Assembly: GCA_030180075.1 (NCBI GenBank)
Contig: JASNJN010000288.1
Coordinates: forward strand, 1 to 27,762
Direction of reading: 5' to 3'
DNA length: 27,762 bases
From: Mikrocytos mackini
Taxonomy: Eukaryota > Endomyxa > Ascetosporea > Mikrocytida > Mikrocytiidae
Under the pieces are notes generated by a model, which was given only the letters and a program-made list of their open reading frames with translations, was not told the DNA's origin and did not search any database. Positions within the stretch are counted from its first letter, which is position 1; each line of letters opens with the position of its first letter. Both the position numbers and the translations under genes were made by a program. Of the stretch, positions 8,140 to 19,400 are shown piece by piece.

Positions 8140-10110
8140 TTAAATGATCAAACTCTCCAGCTTCATTAGATACTTCAAAATGCAATCATATCCCCGATCA
8201 TCACTCCTGGCATAGAAATAAATTATGTTATTCAAGTCTTCTTTAATTTCCCTAATCGCAGTTCTTTCCTTTTCGCTGTCTCTCTTCACCAATTTGGAGC
8301 CGTTATCTTCTTTTAATTCTTTATACTTCAACCAATAGAGTTCAATCAAACATATTCCACAACTTCCAATTATATTGTTGAAGTTTTGTTCTTTGTTTTT
8401 AAACACCTTCAATTTCCGTGCCACTTCTTCCTCTTTGTCTTTGTGAGTCGGGAAAATGTCCAACTTCTTTATTAATTTGAATCCCTCATTTGTGTTTTCT
8501 TCGTGACACATTTTGTGCAGTTTGTAAACTGTGATCAGGAAACAGAGATAATTTAGCTTAATATTCTTTTTCATAATGGCGTCTTTAACCCATTTCTTGA
8601 TGTCGTTTATACTTTCGCTGTTCTTGATGTTGATAATATTAAATTGTAATATATTCGTTTCCATGTACTTTACGAAATATGTTTCCTTTGCCATGTCTTC
8701 TTTTATTGCTAACACATTGTTGACTTGGAGTCTTCCGCAGTCTACTGGCAATTTATCAATGAATTTTTCTCTCATTGTTTTGACAAGAGTTAGCTTGTTC
8801 ATCTTTCCAAACTTTTCCAGAAGTTTGTTAAAGAATCCCTGTTTGTTGGTCTTATCGAAGTCTTCATAAAACATACAAAAGTTCAGTAAAATTACGACAC
8901 TTTCCCAGTAGAACTGGCCTTTGATAAGCATACTCATTACTTCATTGTATTTCCCCAAAAATAGGCTTATTAATACCCTGTGGAATATTTGTAAGACGCC
9001 TCTGTCTGAATAGTTTTCAATGATGAGATCGAACATTCTTTCTAAAGAATTCTGTTGAAATCTTTTGTTATAATACGAGAAGAACCAAATAGTGTCTTCT
9101 ATGAATGGCAGATTGCCACAAATGTCTTTAGCACCTTTATTGTCTAAATTTCCTTTTATAAGATAGCAACATGTCTTTCGATAGACATCATCTTCAAATG
9201 TGTCAGGTATATCAATTGTTTCGCCTTCTATTTTGTTATTTAAAAGTAACTCGACTCCCATTCTTACCCAAACATCTTCGGAAGAAGTTTTATCTTCAGC
9301 TATTGTCTTCACCAGTTCTTTGTCATTTAGTTCAAATGCGTTGAACAACAGCTCAAACACAGTCGCATTCGGACTACACATATTTTCAACAGATGTCATC
9401 TTATACTGGATGTCTGTCGTCAGATAAATAGACTCTAGCAAAAGTTCCCCTGTGTTGCACGAATCTATGCTTTTGGCATCGTCCAAATGCAGGTTTCTGT
9501 AAGCCTTAGTTGAAAAGTAGAAATTTAAAGCTTTCCCAATCCTGTCCTCAAAACTGTCATCATGATTTCTGAAATAAAGATAGTCACTGAAAGTTAGCAT
9601 ATTGATTAAAAACTTAGAAGTATCAAAAGATGTTCTGGATTTAATATCCGCAACAAAGTGAAAGCAGCTTGGTTGTTTGTAACTTGTAACGACAGCCTCT
9701 ATGATCTTTAGTATTTTAGTTCCCTTTTTAGTCAGTTTTAGATTGTGAACAGCAGAGGCGAGTTTATTTTGTTGTTTCATTCGTGCCATCTTTTTCAAAG
9801 CCTTTTGGTTTAGCTTGTCTTTCAAAAAATCGTGGAGAGAAGGTTGTACTTTCTCCTTAAGTGAGGGAATAGTCTTTTCTTCAGAACATACGTAGTTGTC
9901 CATGCCTGATTTTTCTATCTCGCTTATCTTGATGTTTGTTGAACGTAAAGCTTCAAAAGGAACCGGGTATTGAAGAGTTGAAGAAGTTTCGAACGTTGTT
10001 CTTGCATTGTAATGAGTATAGGGCAGGTATTTCTTCGAGAGTTGCCTAAGATTCTGATTTATATAATCTAAAGGTAATGAAACACCCTTGACGCCAAGTA
10101 ATCGTAACAT
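8140..10110 (-). CDS. Nup93/Nic96-like scaffold nucleoporin (candidate)
   Basis: A 656-residue, entirely helical protein without membrane segments. The order of weak matches to the Nic96 family is consistent: residues 250-273 (TVFELLFNAFELNDKELVK) for the family's W--IYY-LR-G----A motif, 309-322 (VYRKTCCYLIKGNL) for VYKIIGR-D, 338-348 (EDTIWFFSYYN) for EDWLWLQL--I, 371-395 (a helix pair with LISLFLGKYNEVMSML) for the LL-GQFE-A--FL motif, and the C-terminal YARSDDRGYDCILKYLMKLE for YA--I--R-----RL--LE-LM. Nic96/Nup93 is a core scaffold of the nuclear pore; yeast Nic96 has 839 residues, so this is reduced. The ATG at 10110 is supported by AAATTT at 10129-10134. Each single match is weak; the shared order is the argument. 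Another alpha-solenoid protein remains possible. Confidence 0.5.
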   Translation of the reverse strand: MLRLLGVKGVSLPLDYINQNLRQLSKKYLPYTHYNARTTFETSSTLQYPVPFEALRSTNIKISEIEKSGMDNYVCSEEKTIPSLKEKVQPSLHDFLKDKLNQKALKKMARMKQQNKLASAVHNLKLTKKGTKILKIIEAVVTSYKQPSCFHFVADIKSRTSFDTSKFLINMLTFSDYLYFRNHDDSFEDRIGKALNFYFSTKAYRNLHLDDAKSIDSCNTGELLLESIYLTTDIQYKMTSVENMCSPNATVFELLFNAFELNDKELVKTIAEDKTSSEDVWVRMGVELLLNNKIEGETIDIPDTFEDDVYRKTCCYLIKGNLDNKGAKDICGNLPFIEDTIWFFSYYNKRFQQNSLERMFDLIIENYSDRGVLQIFHRVLISLFLGKYNEVMSMLIKGQFYWESVVILLNFCMFYEDFDKTNKQGFFNKLLEKFGKMNKLTLVKTMREKFIDKLPVDCGRLQVNNVLAIKEDMAKETYFVKYMETNILQFNIINIKNSESINDIKKWVKDAIMKKNIKLNYLCFLITVYKLHKMCHEENTNEGFKLIKKLDIFPTHKDKEEEVARKLKVFKNKEQNFNNIIGSCGICLIELYWLKYKELKEDNGSKLVKRDSEKERTAIREIKEDLNNIIYFYARSDDRGYDCILKYLMKLESLII

Positions 10111-10226
10111 TAGGAATTTAAAGAATTTAAATTTTTTAATTTGTTCCCCTGATTAACTCATGTGTTTTTGTACTCCGTACTATAAATATACCATGTACCA
10201 CCTCGGCTATTTGTTGTCTATGGTTT

Positions 10227-10234
10227 NATNNTNN
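10227..10234. other. Second ambiguous-base patch
   Basis: Ns interleaved with called bases, the same pattern as at 5013-5024, about 115 bp upstream of the Nup93-like gene. Together the two patches bracket the 5.2 kb host gene block, which may therefore be a separately assembled contig. Confidence 0.65.
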
Positions 10235-13228
10235 ACAAATATTTTTGGCTAATTCGTTTTTTTCTTATACCGAGGGTTGACTGTGCGAGTTAAAATTTCA
10301 TATCCTATAATATACCCAACCCCAGCGTTTTAAATATTAAAATAATAAAAAATCTTGTTTAATAAGTCGAACCATATAAAATCCAATAAAATTTCGCTGT
10401 TTCAAGGAAAAATCGGAAATAAATGAAGTCTGTTCAATAATTTTTATTCAATATTGTAGATATGAAGTCATATGGAGATGGCATGTGGTGTACTATATCA
10501 GTAGAATGTAGACTTGGTTATCTTAGAAAGTTACACATGTTAAAAGGGTATAATCATTGAAATTTCCTGTTTATTAGTCACCAAAATTTTGACCAAAACT
10601 CATTTTGTATACAAAATAAGCAATAACGTCTTTTTAAGCTTTTATATCTCGTTCAGGAACGCTCTAAAACACATTTGAATACTAAAAATAACGTTATTTG
10701 GCTGTATATCTAAATATAAGTAAAAATAATTTTAAGCTTTATGGTCCCCCTAGTAATAAGATTCAATAAATATTATAATGTGTTTTATTGGCATTGAATA
10801 ATAAATTACTTCTTAAACATAACAATTTGCTGTTGATTTGAATAAAAGTCAGTGGTTCTGTAATCCTGAGAAATTGGTCATAAAACATCTAGAAATAACG
10901 AATGTTCTCAAGTGGTTTTTGCTGTATATTTTGAAAATCCTAGAACTTATATCATCTGAAATTTAAATAAATTTTGATGTTTTGTGAAATGGGTATATTT
11001 AAGTAATTCTGGTTATAATAGATGGCCATATAATGGACAACCGCACAAATCTGCGATAAATTGCAGTTTGGGAAAACAGAATGTTATGTTACATTCTATC
11101 ATTTGCACTTAATAAATTAGCCACCAAGTTATCACAATTTTAAAACAAAAATGTTTAGATTTTTAAACCAGCGGAATTTTTCAATTAAGTCTCGAGGCGA
11201 GGCAGATTAATCACTTTCTCAAAATGTATTATTTTTAATTGAAAGTTTTGATTGGAGAAATAATTCGAAAATGAACCTATATGGATATACAGCTTGTATA
11301 TAAAGCCAAACAAATTGATAAATCTTCATCATCATTGCGCCAGAATGTAGGTATTTTCCCATAATCCGATAAATGGCAAACACTAATCCATGATATCAGT
11401 AGTTCAGTATTTTGATCTACTATTTCGAGTTTACCGAACATAAGATCATTTTGACTATCCATTATCAATGTAATATTATGTTTGAAATCTTAAATATTAA
11501 ATCGACGGTTATTCCAAACTCTTATGACAATAATTACTAGGGTCATGGGAAATTTATAAGAATGATCAAATATGTACATATGTTTGATTTTTAGGGATTA
11601 CAAGGAAATTTCTAAATTTTATGGATATTTATATATGTGTGCGTTTGTTTCAAGATAATATCGAGTGAAAATTTTGACAAATTTTGTTTAACTCGGAAAT
11701 TATTTTTAATTCACTTTATAAAAATAAAAATTAACAGTCATAAAATTAGCATAATAGATTTAATGCCGGAAAAGGTCTGGGACGAAATAAGTAATATATT
11801 CATGATATGTTATATTTTCAAAAACCTTCCAAAAATTCTCCTCCTACTAAAAACAATCCATATAAAGAATTTAAATACAAGCCTCAATACAACAAAACAA
11901 GAAACATTGAACACTCAGCGTTTATGGATAACCCTAATTTATCCATACGTTTAAAATCGTTACTCAAAAAAGAAAATTAAATAGCGATCTAACTAGTGTT
12001 TTACTTGTGAACAGTAATATTACATCTCCAACCTGAATAGTTTTTGATTAAATTTTTTGTGTATAGACTGAATCCGTGTCGCTTATAACCATTTTTCATT
12101 ATTCAGCTAAAATTTGCCAAAACAATGTTAAAATGAACCTTATAAACTGCTAAATGACTTCAGAATATGATTTATATAAGTATAGTCTGATATATGTATG
12201 TGGGGATGTATGGTGTTCGGGCTGCGTATATATTAATATTTTAATTCTTTGATAAGGAGACTTTTAGTTTGAAAATAAAACAGCGTATCTCTATTTATAA
12301 GAACTATGTTTAAAATAGAGACTTTGTTTTAGATATATAAAATATAAATAATTGATTTTGAAAATATAAAAAATTAAACGCAATAGCTATCGGAGGGATT
12401 GTTTCTTAATGTTTTTTGAATTCTTGGTGTGTAAAGTTAAATCACAACACATACCACGCATCCCAATCCCATTACAATAAAACGACTAAAATTTTACAAA
12501 TTTTAAATTTTCAAACTAACTAACTTAAATGACAGTTATTGACAAGGGAAGCTATTCGCATTAACAGTAACTCGGCGGTAATCTATACAACGCCTACATT
12601 GTATTTGTACAGCCATGTAAACTTTCTAGGTGTCTTTATGTTCTTGTTGAAGTAAGTTCAAAGCCAAATCATATTTTAAAAGTAAAAGAATGGACAAATA
12701 AGTATAAAGATAGATAACAAAGGAAATAAAGATATTGAACAATGGCATACTAAGTCAAGTTGAAAGGAACTACAAAAGAAAGGGAACTAGGACGAAATAG
12801 CTGCTCCAATTAGAAAGGGAATGATAGCTGTAAAGAAGGTTATTCTATAGATTAACCAATTAAACAGATGGATGCTAAGAGAATGGCTGATTACGTTTAC
12901 CAGGACAGAAATATAAAGATAACAACGACAATACAAAAGCAGTACCAAATAACACCATTAAACACAGCAATTGAACCGCAAAGTATAAATATAAACAATT
13001 GGAAATTTAGGAAGAAAATGAAAACGGAAATTATGATTTAGCAAATATGAAAATATATTAACTTTAAAAGAATTTGAAAAACATTATGATTTTCAGATAT
13101 TTTTTATTTGCTATCTAAATAATTATTAATATAGTATCGTCATTTATTAATTTGTGTTAATTTTATCATTTAAATTATATTCGAACTTGTAAATTATTTC
13201 ATGTGTAACGTTTAATAAAACATAATTA
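10235..13228. other. Long gene-free AT-rich stretch
   Basis: About 3 kb without a supportable gene on either strand. Small open frames at 11277-11468 (minus) and 11637-11954 (plus) show no domain and AT-driven composition. Between about 12660 and 13040 the plus strand turns purine-rich and has several short open segments that look like decayed coding sequence, but no family can be named. A short fold-back, AGAATGT/ACATTCT, lies near 11080. Confidence 0.45.
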
Positions 13229-13820
13229 CAGTAAACCCTCGATAGGATTTACAAAGTTTCGTTTTTTCTGTGTTTTGTAATTCTAGGGAGTAGTTTTGGA
13301 TTTTGTAACGATACGCCCAGAGTTTTGGAAAACCATAAATGAATATTTTATGTATTTATCAATTATAAAAAAATGTAACCCATAGATCTTAAAATTATGG
13401 TAAAATTTTATTTCTTCAAGAGCATAAATGGCAAAATTGTCCTGATTTTGCACTAGGCTATAACTTATAAGTTTATTACTGGAGATTCTAAATTGGTATA
13501 ACACTTCTATTTAAAGTCAAATTATACCTAGAATATTGAACCAAAATTTTTCGATGGGATATTTTTGATACAATGAATTTTATCCGAGTGTAAATCTTAC
13601 GAAAACAATATTTTTTCAATTTTTGATGAATGGATTTATATGCTATTTTAGCAAACAATTAATACTTATTGGGTCGAGTTCACATAAATTATGCACAATT
13701 TGATGATTATTGAGTCATTTTCCGTAAAATCTTTTCGGAAAATCGTCGAAAATGGGCGTTTTTGTAAATCTTACGTGTGTAAACCTTAGGAAATTTGTAA
13801 ATTTTATCGAGATTTGACCG
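13229..13820. mobile_element. pogo/Tigger-like MITE (592 bp, TA target)
   Basis: The left end, CAGTAAACCCTCGATAGGAT and onward from 13229, and the complement of the right end, CGGTCAAATCTCGATAAAAT and onward ending at 13820, form imperfect ~33 bp terminal inverted repeats. TA dinucleotides flank both ends (13227-13228 and 13821-13822). The start CAGT-AACC-TCG is typical of Tc1/mariner-superfamily pogo/Tigger elements, which insert at TA. The interior holds further copies of a TGTAAATCTTACG-like motif and no transposase. Mismatches between the ends point to an older insertion. Confidence 0.65.
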
Positions 13821-13822
13821 TA

Positions 13823-14189
13823 GAATCAAAATTATAAAATTATTAGGATTATTATTTAACGGAGTAAATCAAAATCGTGTAGAAAGAGATGATATTTACT
13901 TAATTTACGTATATCCTTTTGATGAAGCTTTTTTGAAAAGTTAAATGGTTTTCTTATGATCATGAATGTTTTCCCCCAATTTTATCAAATCGGTGGAAAT
14001 TAACATCTTTGATTTAAGATTTAAACCAAAACATAATATGTTTCTGTTATTTGATGTTATTAAAATTTTAAATTAATCTTTTTGGAATACATAAAGAATT
14101 ATATTACTATCTAAAATACCTTAAGCTATTTATACATACAAATTATATCTTGACAACAGAATAATGTTTAGAATTGTCTCCAGAATAAG
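13823..14189. other. Gene-free spacer
   Basis: AT-rich sequence to the right of the pogo-like MITE. I see no gene, repeat or RNA structure that I can support. Confidence 0.4.
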
Positions 14190-14544
14190 TTCAATTGTAA
14201 TATTTGCATTAAACAAATTAAATGTTTATTCTTTGCCTCAACAAATGAATTCATCCAAGAGAGAATGAATGCAGTGAAGGTCCCAGGCTCCATCATAATG
14301 CAAGATGCATCAAACTGGTGTAAAGCCTTCTCAGAAATCCTCAACCCAGAGACTGGAACATACTCTCCTGAACGCAACAAAGTTGTAATAAGGAAGAAGT
14401 TCGACGCAGCGCACTTCCCAAATGTGGGACGAGTGCAAAATCCCATCCGGGTTTAGCTCCGTGAGGAACTTGGATGATGTGGACAAGCACTATAGGCACT
14501 TATGGATCCGCGTACCAGGCTTAGGTCAGACAGACACCCGCCGC
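14190..14544 (+). pseudogene. Coding relic of unknown element, cut by a MITE
   Basis: Composition rises to near-balanced GC in an otherwise AT-rich stretch. The plus frame around the ATG at 14265 reads VPGSIIMQDASNWCKAF then SEILNPETGTYSPERNK. From about 14410 a second frame (MWDECKIPSGFSSVRNLDD then VDKHYRHLWIRVPG) stays open to the MITE boundary, as if one coding sequence changes frame. A minus-strand frame of 92 residues (14446-14168) is also open and cannot be excluded. No family is recognised. Base composition unlike the host genes suggests a transposon-derived fragment. Confidence 0.3.
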
Positions 14545-15578
14545 TAGAGTTTGCAATTGCGAATGCGAATATTCGAGTATTCGAAGGTTTTTGGCGTGTA
14601 AACGAATGTTATTCGAAAAACGAACATTCGACTGTTTGCAAACACAAATTCATGTGCAATAAGTAGGCATATAATGATCGTAACAAATATATTATTATTA
14701 TCAAGCCATTATCTGTTGATTATAAATATTTATATTTAATTTTTGATATTTGAATTCATGTATGGTTCCGGTTGGTGTTGGAAGTATTCATTCCCGGGAG
14801 ATGCCCCCTTTAAAAAATTCCGCGTTTTTAGGACATATTTAATGGGAAATTGCTCGGGGAAAATTCTCGAATTCTTGAAATTTTTTGATATAAATGTCAA
14901 GATCCTAGGTATAGTTTTCCCGACTTTCGAAAATTGTGAACTTAACCCATAGATAATGTTGTCAATAGACGGCCTAAAGCATTGAAGTTTAACGGAGTAG
15001 TCAATTTTACCCTTCTTTAGATATAATGCTCTTCTTAGTACTTTCGAAGTTTTTTTATAAGTTATTGCACTACTGTTAAATGGGAAACTTTAGTATCTAT
15101 TGATTCAATCAAGACTGTTTCAAGCCGATACTACAACAAATATATCAATATTATCCAAATATATCCAGAATGTCGTTTTTATATCCTTCGTTGCATTATG
15201 TATCTTATATGTTGGTTATATTAAGAAAATGAAAAACAATAAAAAAGTGATGCAGAGAAAGATATAAGTATAACATCATCATAACTTATATTAATTCTGA
15301 TTAAATTCATGAACATAATTCATAGATAGTTGTGTAATACAGTATTATTCGTATATAAATGTGTGTCTTCCATTCAATTTCAACCATTTGCATTGATAGT
15401 TTGGTTATCGTTACTCTTTTGGGGTAGAAAATTAAGCTTGAGCATCCTATTTCTAATACGAAATATAATCCGAATAAAGAAATACATATAATCTAAAAAA
15501 ATGAAAAATCAATCGAACATTCGTACGAATGTACCGTTATTCGATTGATTTCAGACCAATCGAATATTGCAAACTCTA
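14545..15578. mobile_element. hAT-like MITE (1034 bp) with CGAAT arrays
   Basis: The ends match as TAGAGTTTGCAAT at 14545 and its complement ending at 15578. Inside both ends are clusters of CGAAT/ATTCG motifs, including CGAACATTCG near 14620 and again near 15513. The flanks CCCGCCGC (left) and ACCGCCAT (right) are only a poor 8 bp match, so the target duplication has decayed or the boundary is off. The interior has no transposase; a small frame at 14743-14952 has no domain. hAT-like by its TAGAG ends. Confidence 0.6.
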
Positions 15579-16361
15579 ACCGCCATTGTGTCCAACAAAA
15601 CTACCTGAAAAACCATGGCAAAAGATAGCTATAGATATAAAAGGCCCTATCGAAGGAGTCGCAGAAAAATTCCTATTGGTCGTAGTTGATTACTACAGCA
15701 AATGGCCGGAAATAATAAAACTTCGGAGCATAAACGCTAAAAATATAATCAAGAGCATTAAAACCTTGATTTTTAGATACGATCTCCCAGAAGAAATCGT
15801 ATCCGATAACGGGAAGCAATTTATTACAGAAGAAACCGAGACCTTCTTGAAGGAGCTAAAAATGGAACATACTCGAGTAGCCCTATACGCTCCTCGCCAG
15901 AATGGTCTGGTCGAGCGTTTCAACAGAGTGTTGTCAGAAAAGATTGAGGAAGCACAAAAATACAAGTGGAACCTCCAAGATACAATACAAGAGTGCCTAT
16001 TTCAATATAGAGCGACACCCCATACAACAACGAGAATTTCGCCGTTCGAGGCATTTTTTGGGAGACCAATGAGGGACAAACTGGCACTTCTATGCCCCGA
16101 TAGAAAGGGAGAAAAGAGTAAAGTCATAAATAGAGAAATCGTGGCGAAGAAACAACAACAAACAAAAAATACTTTGATGCTCGCCACAGAACTTTCAAAG
16201 TGTCCCTAAAACCCGGAAACAAAGTCCGAGTAAAAGATTATAAAAATAAATATGGACCCATGAAAATAGTAGAGACAATCGGAAAAACGTCCATAATAAC
16301 AACCGATGGCAAGAAATGGCCGTTAAGCCGAGTAGCCCGAGTTAAATATTAAGAAAGGGAG
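15579..16361 (+). mobile_element. Fossil Ty3/gypsy integrase with 3' polypurine tract
   Basis: A retroelement integrase core on the plus strand: IAIDIKGP, VSDNGKQF and APRQNGLVERFNR carry the D, D and E of the rve catalytic triad, followed by the ISPFEAFFGR-type segment common to Ty3/gypsy integrases and a small C-terminal chromodomain-like/SH3-like tail ending in WPLSRVARVKY. A purine tract AGAAAGGGAG at 16352-16361 follows directly, as expected just before a 3' LTR. Protease, reverse transcriptase and RNase H are absent, and the 5' side is abutted by the 1034 bp MITE. It is a broken fossil with at least one break in the reading. It need not belong to the same family as the gag fossil at 2.0-3.7 kb, which lies in the other orientation. 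Confidence 0.75.
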
Positions 16362-16433
16362 TGTAGTAAAACGTAACAAAAAATTAATTTTTAAATTTTA
16401 GTAAATATTAACATAGGTTCATATTTAACACAA
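16362..16433 (+). mobile_element. Start of the 3' LTR of the integrase fossil
   Basis: TGTAGTAAAACGTAAC begins immediately after the polypurine tract, the expected position and TG start of a 3' LTR. Its end cannot be fixed; only 72 bp separate it from the first ATG of the M1-like gene (207 bp from the second candidate ATG). The AAATTT motif near 16393, which could serve the M1-like gene, lies inside this LTR-derived stretch. Confidence 0.5.
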
Positions 16434-19400
16434 ATGTTCCATAAAATTTATATTCCAAACAATTTCAAATTAAATTCCGTAATATTTAAAAGTTTTTGCA
16501 ATGCTTGCGTTCTTTTGGAATGTTTTATTTTTTTTAAATCTAAAATAAACTCGGTATACGAAAACAATATGAACCCAGCAACCCAATTAGACGACCAGGA
16601 TATGATTATTGATCAATACAAATTTAATAGGCCATGCACAATGTACGGGAATTTCAGAAAGTTTCTTTTGCCAGTAATTCTTCTAATCTTTCTTCTTATC
16701 ATAACGTGGGCGTTGATTTACAGATCAAGCAAACAAACAACCGACGTTACTACTCAAGCCAATGAATACAACGGTGGTTTTAATCTTGGCGATTTTGGTT
16801 TCGAAAATTCCAAAACTCAGAAGAAGTTCCAGAACAGAAAGTATAGCACTTATCCTACGGACAGAGCCTACAACGCGTCGACATACATATTCAAAATGAA
16901 CATAGCATCCATTGCAGATGAATGGGTAGACGCAACGAGCGAATTGATCTTTGAAGCCACCACACCAAACAAAATATACAACTTCGACCTTTCTGAACAA
17001 ACCATTAAAGTGATAAAAGTTGACGTTGTTTTTAACGGCACGAAAACAGCTTCACAATTTGGTTTCTATAACACAGATAAACTTAGTGTTATTTTAAACA
17101 ACAAACAAACCTTATCAAAGACTACAAACAAAATAACAATAACGTTCGAATTCAAAATAAAAGTTTTAAATAATATAGCAAGGGGGCTTTACCGAGTACC
17201 AACTGAAAACGGAGACTTCACACTACAAACCAACTTAAGCAATGGAAATGTTAAGTATGTCTTTCCTTCATTTGATTTATTCAGAACCAACCGTAGCTTC
17301 CAATTCTCAACAATAACACCACAAGGGTATAAAACAACAGGCAATGGAACACCGTATAAGGAATATGAGAAGAATAAAAGAAGATACACTGACTTTGGTG
17401 ATTTTGTTAACACTCGCTTTTCTAGTTTCGGGTGGGTTATTGGAAGACTTAATTACGAAAACTCTTTTAAAAAATTAACAAGCAAGCACAGCTATGAAAA
17501 TGTTGTTCGCATTATTTCATTGAAAAATGTCAACAAAACAACAATAGGCAGAATATTATATGCTGTTATGAATATATATTTGTACTTCATGGTAAAGCTA
17601 GATGAAACTATTCTGAGAATAGTGTTTGTACCTACTTTAGAAGATCACCAAGACATATCACTAAACGTTATTGTCATTGACGAGTACTACTTATACAACT
17701 ACGAAACTTTAACAGAGTTGGAATGGTTGAAGTTAAAAGGATTCCTTGTAAAAGGTGTTTTGAAACAACTGTTTGGATTCAGATTGAAGGCTAAAAACGA
17801 GATGGATGAATGGGTAGTAGAAGCTATTTCTGAAGCTTTAGAACGTACATTATTCTACAGTGTTACAGAAGGACTTTTTGAAAATAATCCTAAGTTTGAT
17901 GCTCTAGTTGAAAAGGGATATCACACGTCAAAGCCACTAGGTGTAGATATGGACCTTATAATGTTCGACTATGATCCTTTTATGGCTAATTTCTACTCTG
18001 AGGATAAAGCCGGTGACTTTGGAACGATCATGGATAGGTGCGAAAGAATATACAGGGGCGTTTATTTCATAAAGATGCTCATTGAAAATATTTTCCCAAG
18101 ACTGTTCTTAAGAAAAATAGACAAAATATTCAAACACAAGCCTGAATATTTAACGTTTACCAACTTTAGGGAACTTTATATAAAAGATGGATATTACTGG
18201 AATCCAAAATTAAATGATATTTTTGACGATGTTGTATACAAAAGCGGTGTTGTAGAGGTAGACGTACAAATAACTAGAAATTCAAAACCAGAATACGAAA
18301 ATATAGGCGATAAAAAATCTCCATGGGTTCTCAAGAATGAAAGTTTCCACTTCAATGCAAAACAAAGAAGATTCTTCCTAAAGGAAACAGCTATTCGTAA
18401 TCTACAAAGCTTAAAACAGAACTATTATACGGATGATATACAATTTAAAGAAAACAAAAAGGAAAATACTGACAGCCAAGCGGATAATAAAGTAGAAGAA
18501 GTACCTTACTTAACTCCCATTACAATAGATAGCATGGTTAATGAATTTATTTGTCCATGTACATTGCTATACATGAACCAAAAATCTTTTATAAGCGTTG
18601 ATAAAAGTATGGAGAACAACAGTCCAATGTCCGACAAGAACATAATTGGCTTTAACACAACTAACCCGTTTTTAGTTCTTTCTAAATATTTCCCCATGCC
18701 AAAAGAAAATTACGATTTACTCTTTAAGATAAAGTCGACGGAATATTTAATTGGGTATTTGTTTAAAATACCTATTTGGTTGAAGTCAAACCAATTGTCG
18801 TTAGCACAGGCTTTGGACATAAAGAAAACGTTTTACAACGAGTATGAAAAGAGATACAGATTCGGGGAAGATGAATATAGTATACTAGTTATTGCAGAAT
18901 ATTCTATTTACGTTAATAAATTAATGATTTCTCATTTACAAAGGAATCTGAATAAAGAAAATAAATATAAACTCAAACTATTCAGGGAAGAACTAAAGAT
19001 AGAATATATCGAATACTATAGGAGATTGAAACAGTACAAACCAGAATACTACCTTAGATTTATTATTATGCCTTACGTAAGCATGATTGATTTAAGCTTA
19101 TTGAAAGAACTAATTTACCTTGGCGATGAAGAGACAGTTAAAAATTATATACCGAAGTATAACACAGGAAGACTAAACGACTTAGATTCGGAAGTGGTAT
19201 TCCGAGCAGTTATTTCGAGTGCAAACCAAGAATCTAAAGATATACAAGAAAAGTTATTTAATGAACTTTATGATATACTGCTTGATAGAAAGAATAGTAT
19301 AACAGTCAAAACTAACTTATTGAAAGCACTTGGGTTATTTGAAAATAAAGGTGTAATTGATATTATAATTGCACTTGCATTTAATCCAAAAGAGAATTTA

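Noticed and set aside
8576-8869. Plus-strand open frame of 97 codons
   Set aside because: Antisense shadow of the Nup93-like gene.
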